Shown here: piece by piece, positions 7,403 to 10,991 of the stretch
How the letters are laid out: each line of letters opens with the position of its first letter
How positions within the stretch are numbered: the first letter of the stretch is position 1
Assembly: GCA_947628335.1 (NCBI GenBank)
Contig: CANQZT010000037.1
Span: 1 to 10,991, forward strand
Reading direction: 5' to 3'
DNA from: an uncultured Clostridia bacterium
GTDB lineage: Bacteria > Bacillota_A > Clostridia > TANB77 > CAG-508
DNA: 10,991 nt
The notes under the pieces: model-generated
Told to the model about the DNA's origin: nothing
The model's database searches: none
What the model saw: the letters and a program-made list of their open reading frames with translations, nothing else
Translations under genes and position numbers: made by a program

Positions 7403-8293
7403 CTATTTTAACTCGTTTGCAATTTCTATAATTTTTTTCAATCTATGATTTACTCCAGATTTTCCAATTGGCTTTTCAAGCATTTGGCCTAATTCAGCTA
7501 AACTTGCATCAGGATTTTTAATTCTCAAATTAGCAATTTCTTGCAAATTTTTTGATAGTTCTTTTAGTTTTCCTTTCTTTTTTAAATATTTAATTGCTTC
7601 TATTTGATCTACTGCTGCATTAATTGTTTTGTTTAAATTTGCTGTTTCGCAATTTACTAAACGGTTAATACTATTCCTTGTATCTCGAACAACTCGTATT
7701 TCTTCAAAATTTAATACAGATTTTCCAGCTCCTATAAAAGCTAAATATTTCGATATTTCCTCTGCTTCTTTAATATATACAGAATATGTATTTTTTCTTT
7801 GTAATAATTTACCTTGTATATTATATTCTAAAAGCCTATTTCTAATAAATTCTGCATTTTTTCTTGTAGAAAAAATGGTTTCTAAATGATATTGATAATT
7901 GGGATTATTTAATGAGCCTCCACCTAAAAATGTTCCTCTTACCATTGCTTTAACTATATCTTCATTTTCTTTTTTATTAATATTTTCTAGAGCATTTTCC
8001 TTAATTTGAATAATACTTTGATCATCTTCTAACATTTCTATTTTTGTTTTTTTAAACGTAATGACATACAATTTTCCTTGTAACTCAATTTTATAATCAA
8101 TATCTAAGCTAGTTAAAATTTTATTTAATCTATTTATATTATACTCATTTTCTGTTGCATATCTTACTTTTTTACCAACAACATTTGCATTACTTGTCAA
8201 CAAGTATCCAACTTCCTCTGCTATAACATTTGTTTTATTTACTAAATTATTCATTTTGCTTAATTCTTCTTTTATATTACTTGAAAAAGACAT
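7403..8293 (-). CDS. whiA: DNA-binding protein WhiA
   Basis: A 296-residue protein of the WhiA family, found almost only in Gram-positive bacteria. It joins LAGLIDADG homing-endonuclease-like domains to a C-terminal helix-turn-helix and influences cell division or sporulation. Visible hallmarks are SFSSNIKEELSK at the N-terminus, VRGTFLGGGSLNNPNYQYHLE at about 118-137, SRKNAEFI-like FSTRKNAEF, EEIRVVRDTRNSINRLVNCETANLNKT at about 197-223, and the helix-turn-helix region ELGQMLEKPIGKSGVNHRLKKI at 267-288. The endonuclease catalytic residues are generally lost in this family. AAAGGAG precedes the ATG with good spacing, 12 bases after prmC. In many Firmicutes whiA sits with rapZ and yvcK; here it has prmC and hemW instead. 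In-frame CGA (twice), CGT and AGG encode conserved arginines here. Confidence 0.93.
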   Translation of the reverse strand: MSFSSNIKEELSKMNNLVNKTNVIAEEVGYLLTSNANVVGKKVRYATENEYNINRLNKILTSLDIDYKIELQGKLYVITFKKTKIEMLEDDQSIIQIKENALENINKKENEDIVKAMVRGTFLGGGSLNNPNYQYHLETIFSTRKNAEFIRNRLLEYNIQGKLLQRKNTYSVYIKEAEEISKYLAFIGAGKSVLNFEEIRVVRDTRNSINRLVNCETANLNKTINAAVDQIEAIKYLKKKGKLKELSKNLQEIANLRIKNPDASLAELGQMLEKPIGKSGVNHRLKKIIEIANELK

Positions 8294-8305
8294 AATAAAC
8301 TCCTT

Positions 8306-9142
8306 TCATAGTAAAGCTATTATTACTCTATCATTTCCCCCTAAATCTTTTATACCATATATTTTCTTATATATTCTTTTTTCTTCTAATAGATTAATCA
8401 CATCTTGTTTTTGGTCATAACCTATTTCTAAAAATATAGCTCCTTTAGGTTCTAATTTTTCATACACATTATCTATAATTTTTCTATAAAAGTCTAATCC
8501 ATCTATTCCACCATCTAACGCTTGATGAGGCTCAAATTGTACATCTTTGTTAAGTTTTGTAATTTCTTTTCTCTTTATGTATGGTGGATTTGACACAACT
8601 ATATCAAACTTACCTTCTATATTTTTTAATAAATCTGATTTTCTAAATTCTATATTTTTTATATTATTTAACGTTGCATTTTTTTTAGCTACCTCTAGGG
8701 CCTTTTCACTAATATCACTACAAACAATGTAGCTGTTACTTATATATTTTGCAATAGAAATTCCAATTGCACCACTTCCTGTACACAAATCTAAAATTTT
8801 ATACTTTCTTTCGTTATCACAAAAATTAATAACTTCCTCAACTAAAGTTTCTGTATCTTGTCTTGGAATTAAAACGTTTTCATCAACATAAAAATTCATC
8901 TTCATAAATTCTTGATGATGTGTTATATACTGAAGTGGTTTACCTTGTACTATTTCATCAATTTTTTCATAAAATTTTATTTCAATTTTTTTGTCTACTT
9001 CTTCATAAAAATTAATAACTAAATATTCTTTTTTTACACCTAGAATAAAAGAAAGCACTATTCTTGCTTTTAAAATAGGTTCTGTTATTTCATTTTCGTT
9101 TAATTTTTTAATTCCTTTTTGTAATAATTCTTTTACTATCAT
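8306..9142 (-). CDS. prmC: peptide chain release factor N5-glutamine methyltransferase PrmC
   Basis: A 278-residue S-adenosylmethionine-dependent methyltransferase that modifies the Gln of the GGQ loop in release factors RF1 and RF2. An N-terminal helical domain (1-85, with QGKPLQYITHHQEF) binds the release factor. The catalytic domain has LIPRQDTETLVE at 91-102, the SAM-binding DLCTGSGAIG at 118-127, and the diagnostic NPPY at 185-188, with FEPHQALDGGIDGLDFYR after it. AGAGGAG stands before the ATG. It is the first gene after a strong promoter and is followed 12 bases later by whiA. prfA, its usual neighbour, is not in the window. Confidence 0.95.
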   Translation of the reverse strand: MIVKELLQKGIKKLNENEITEPILKARIVLSFILGVKKEYLVINFYEEVDKKIEIKFYEKIDEIVQGKPLQYITHHQEFMKMNFYVDENVLIPRQDTETLVEEVINFCDNERKYKILDLCTGSGAIGISIAKYISNSYIVCSDISEKALEVAKKNATLNNIKNIEFRKSDLLKNIEGKFDIVVSNPPYIKRKEITKLNKDVQFEPHQALDGGIDGLDFYRKIIDNVYEKLEPKGAIFLEIGYDQKQDVINLLEEKRIYKKIYGIKDLGGNDRVIIALL

Positions 9143-9169
9143 TTCTTTCTCCTCTTACACTTTGGTAAA

Positions 9170-9198
9170 ATTATATCAAATATATTATACTTTGTCAT
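9170..9198 (-). promoter_or_regulatory. strong promoter for the prmC-whiA-hemW operon
   Basis: Minus strand: -35 ATGACA (9193-9198), exactly 17 bases, -10 TATAAT (9170-9175) with an extended TG one base before. This is near consensus, about 28 bases ahead of the prmC ATG. It probably also supplies the transketolase genes, since no terminator is seen before them. Confidence 0.78.
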
Positions 9199-9207
9199 TA
9201 TATGACA
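9193..9207. promoter_or_regulatory. palindrome over the prmC -35 box, possible operator
   Basis: TGTCAT-TAT-ATGACA, perfect 6-base arms with a 3-base centre. One arm is the -35 hexamer itself, a position where a dimeric repressor would block RNA polymerase. No regulator gene is present in the window to match it, and a palindrome this short can occur by chance. Confidence 0.35.
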
Positions 9208-9210
9208 TAC

Positions 9211-9247
9211 AAAAAAGGAAATAGAAAATTCTCTTTTCTATCTCCTT
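9211..9247 (-). terminator. Rho-independent terminator after the FxLYD-like protein gene
   Basis: Minus-strand RNA: AAGGAGAUAGAAAA (9247-9234), a 5-base loop, then UUUUCUAUUUCCUU (9228-9215) running into UUUU. The 14-base stem has one G-U wobble. It starts eight bases beyond the gene's stop and lies just upstream of the prmC promoter. Confidence 0.8.
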
Positions 9248-9255
9248 AATAACTT

Positions 9256-9732
9256 TTACCCCAAATAACATAATAATATTACTGCAGCAATTATAGCCGA
9301 AAATTTTAATTCTGTACTTGTCAGTTCTTCTTGGGTAACATTTTCTTCTAATTCATCTACTGTTTTAATTACACAATGGTCTACATCTGTAAACTTAAAT
9401 CCCATTCTGAAATCTTTTGTCTCATCATGTAATAAGTTATTTATTTCTACATATTTGGTTCCTAATAAAACATTTCTTTTAGAATATAAATCAATTTTTA
9501 CATATGTATTTATAACATCATTTCCTGTATTTTTTATATTACCACTAACATACCCATTTACATATGTTGCTCTTGCTTCATCTACTTCTAGTTTTACATT
9601 TTCTCTTTCTATAATTTCTGAATCAATTGATACATACATTGATTTAATTGCTATGTTTATCATTACATTGGAAAATATATAAAATAATACAATCCATATA
9701 ATATATTTTCCAAATGTTTTTATTCTATCCAT
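9256..9732 (-). CDS. small membrane protein with an FxLYD-like extracellular domain, function unknown
   Basis: About 158 residues; I do not recognise a specific family name. A hydrophobic segment near the N-terminus (GKYIIWIVLFYIFSNVMINIAI) is followed by a predicted extracytoplasmic beta-rich stretch. Its pattern is YVSGNIKNTGNDVINTYVKIDLYSKRNVLLGTKYVEINNLLHDETKDF, resembling FxLYD-type immunoglobulin-like domains (gain or loss of a conserved bond, then a strand, then a G-T-x-x-V strand and a loop). A short second hydrophobic segment (SAIIAAVILLCYLG) ends the protein, so both ends may sit in the membrane. GGAG lies six bases before the ATG at 9732. An ATG at 9744 adds four residues but has no such site. 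It has its own promoter and terminator, a stand-alone unit between addA and prmC. The domain assignment is by pattern only. Confidence 0.75.
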   Translation of the reverse strand: MDRIKTFGKYIIWIVLFYIFSNVMINIAIKSMYVSIDSEIIERENVKLEVDEARATYVNGYVSGNIKNTGNDVINTYVKIDLYSKRNVLLGTKYVEINNLLHDETKDFRMGFKFTDVDHCVIKTVDELEENVTQEELTSTELKFSAIIAAVILLCYLG

Positions 9733-9771
9733 AACATTCTCCATTTCTACTTCTTTATTTTCATATGCCTT

Positions 9772-9800
9772 ATTATATCACACTCAACATAATTTGTAAA
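9772..9800 (-). promoter_or_regulatory. promoter for the FxLYD-like membrane protein gene
   Basis: Minus strand: -35 TTTACA (9795-9800), 17-base spacer, -10 TATAAT (9772-9777), with TG one base before the -10. It lies between the addA stop and the small gene, with the start expected about 35 bases before its ATG. Confidence 0.75.
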
Positions 9801-9809
9801 CCTAAATCT

Positions 9810-10991
9810 TTACGCCGAAATTTTTATACATTTCTCTAGATATGTAGAATAAATGTACACTTTATGTACCTCTTTTTCTGTTGCTTGTTCTATTGCTCTT
9901 TTGTATATTTCTAATTGCTTTTTATATTTGTCTATTAATTCTTGTTCATCATTTTTTACATAATCTGTTTTATAATCTACTAATATAATATTGTCATTTT
10001 CATCTATGTAATATAAATCAATAATTCCTTGTATCAATATTTCATTTTCTACATCTATACCATATAGTTCTGTTGCTGGAATATTAATATAAAATGGTTG
10101 TTCTTTATATATTACTTTTGCGCTTTTTAATTTTTCAAATAAATCTGATTTCGTATATGCAAGTAACATATTAATATCAATTTGTTGTACCTCTTCTTCT
10201 GTTATCAAATTTTTCTTTACAAGTTGCTCTAAATGATTTTTCATTTTTTCGTAATTATATTCTTGTTTTTCATCTAATTTTTGAATGCATAAATGCACAC
10301 ATGTTCCAATTTCGGCTTTTGTAATTGTATGCTTTGACTGCATAAATTGTGGTTCTTTTAATTTTTCTTTTTTTCTATATCGTTTCTCATTAGTCTCAAA
10401 TTCATTTTGTGAATTTTCCATTTGCTTTATTTTAGTAACTGATGTTTTTGCTGGAATTTGAGATGCTAGAGTGTTTGGATATTGCCACTCAAGTAATGTC
10501 TCTAACTCTTTATTTTCTTTTGATGGTATTTTACTTGTTAATCCATCTTTTTCTTCTATTAATACACTTTTTTGTTTCCACTGTTTTATCAACTCATCTT
10601 TTTCATATATTTTTAATTCCATTATTTCATTTATTTTGTCTTTATTTTTTAAATATATTAATTCCATCCAGTCTAAATATGATTTATACTTTTTTATAAT
10701 ATTAGGATTAATTTTATTTTCTTTATACATTTCTATTAATTCTTTTTTTTCATTTAAATCTTCATTTATTTTTTTCGAAATACCTGTTATAATTAGTTTT
10801 TCCTTAGCTCTAGTTAAAGCAACATACAAAATTCTCATTTCTTCCGAAATAGTTTCTACTTTAATTACATTTGAAATTGCAGTTTTAGCTAGTGTATTAT
10901 ACTTAATCCTTCGCTCATAATCTATATATTTTGGACCAATACCTATATCTTGATGTAAAAGTATATTATTATTTAAATCTTGCATATTAAA
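9810..10991 (-). CDS. addA: AddA, ATP-dependent helicase/nuclease subunit A, C-terminal part only
   Basis: The reading frame is open through the window edge (two more codons, Phe-Asn, before the first internal ATG), so about 393 residues of a protein usually over 1,100 long are visible. AddAB processes double-strand DNA breaks for recombination. The visible part starts in the UvrD-type helicase core, with EEMRILYVALTRAKEKLIITG (motif VI, about 49-69 counted from the internal Met). After a Lys- and Glu-rich linker comes the RecB-like nuclease domain: EIGTCVHLCIQKL with His231, GIIDLYYIDENDNIILVDYKTD with Asp323, Asp337 and Lys339, then the QLEIYKRAIE helix. The catalytic residues are intact. 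It ends normally at YIYSTYLEKCIKIS. addB and the ATP-binding N-terminus would lie outside the window. Confidence 0.93.
   Translation of the reverse strand, partial: FNMQDLNNNILLHQDIGIGPKYIDYERRIKYNTLAKTAISNVIKVETISEEMRILYVALTRAKEKLIITGISKKINEDLNEKKELIEMYKENKINPNIIKKYKSYLDWMELIYLKNKDKINEIMELKIYEKDELIKQWKQKSVLIEEKDGLTSKIPSKENKELETLLEWQYPNTLASQIPAKTSVTKIKQMENSQNEFETNEKRYRKKEKLKEPQFMQSKHTITKAEIGTCVHLCIQKLDEKQEYNYEKMKNHLEQLVKKNLITEEEVQQIDINMLLAYTKSDLFEKLKSAKVIYKEQPFYINIPATELYGIDVENEILIQGIIDLYYIDENDNIILVDYKTDYVKNDEQELIDKYKKQLEIYKRAIEQATEKEVHKVYIYSTYLEKCIKISA

Noticed and set aside
10471..10920. Plus-strand open frame opposite addA
   Set aside because: Phe/Ser/Leu-rich translation is the usual shadow of an AT-rich, Lys/Glu-rich gene on the other strand; addA motifs are intact there.

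Overview
The window looks like a chromosomal segment of a very AT-rich, anaerobic, Clostridia-like Firmicute. The signs are the low G+C, strong AGGAGG-type ribosome binding sites, WhiA, a two-subunit (split) transketolase, AddA, and an ftsE-ftsX-M23-S41 cluster. The exact taxon cannot be read from the sequence. Every gene is on the minus strand, so transcription runs from high to low coordinates. No rRNA, tRNA, CRISPR array, transposon or phage gene was seen, and no gene-free stretch exceeds 300 bases.

Layout in transcription order. (1) 10991-9810: the C-terminal third of the AddA helicase-nuclease, cut by the window edge. (2) 9732-9256: a small two-anchor membrane protein with an FxLYD-like domain, with its own promoter and terminator. 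(3) 9142-4407: prmC (release-factor methyltransferase), whiA, hemW, then the N- and C-terminal subunits of transketolase. A strong promoter lies before prmC, a possible second one before the transketolase genes, and a clear terminator follows them. (4) 4223-26: ftsE, ftsX, a coiled-coil M23 murein hydrolase and an S41 C-terminal processing protease. This is a cell-wall remodelling module in which FtsEX is expected to switch on the hydrolase at the membrane. It has a near-consensus promoter about a dozen bases beyond the transketolase terminator.

The most striking observation concerns the two transketolase genes. Each has exactly one extra base, and in both cases the extra base is a C directly before the GGA codon of an invariant glycine. 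In the incoming frame this makes a CGG arginine codon. I searched both ends of every gene for in-frame CGG. Across about 3,400 codons the only two CGG codons are these two, although CGA, CGT, CGC, AGG and AGA are all used for arginine. Skipping the C restores full-length, family-typical proteins (about 275 and 312 residues). The pattern suggests +1 ribosomal frameshifting at a CGG codon that the cell decodes poorly or not at all. Two independent mutations or assembly errors remain possible, but they would not predict the shared CGGA site.
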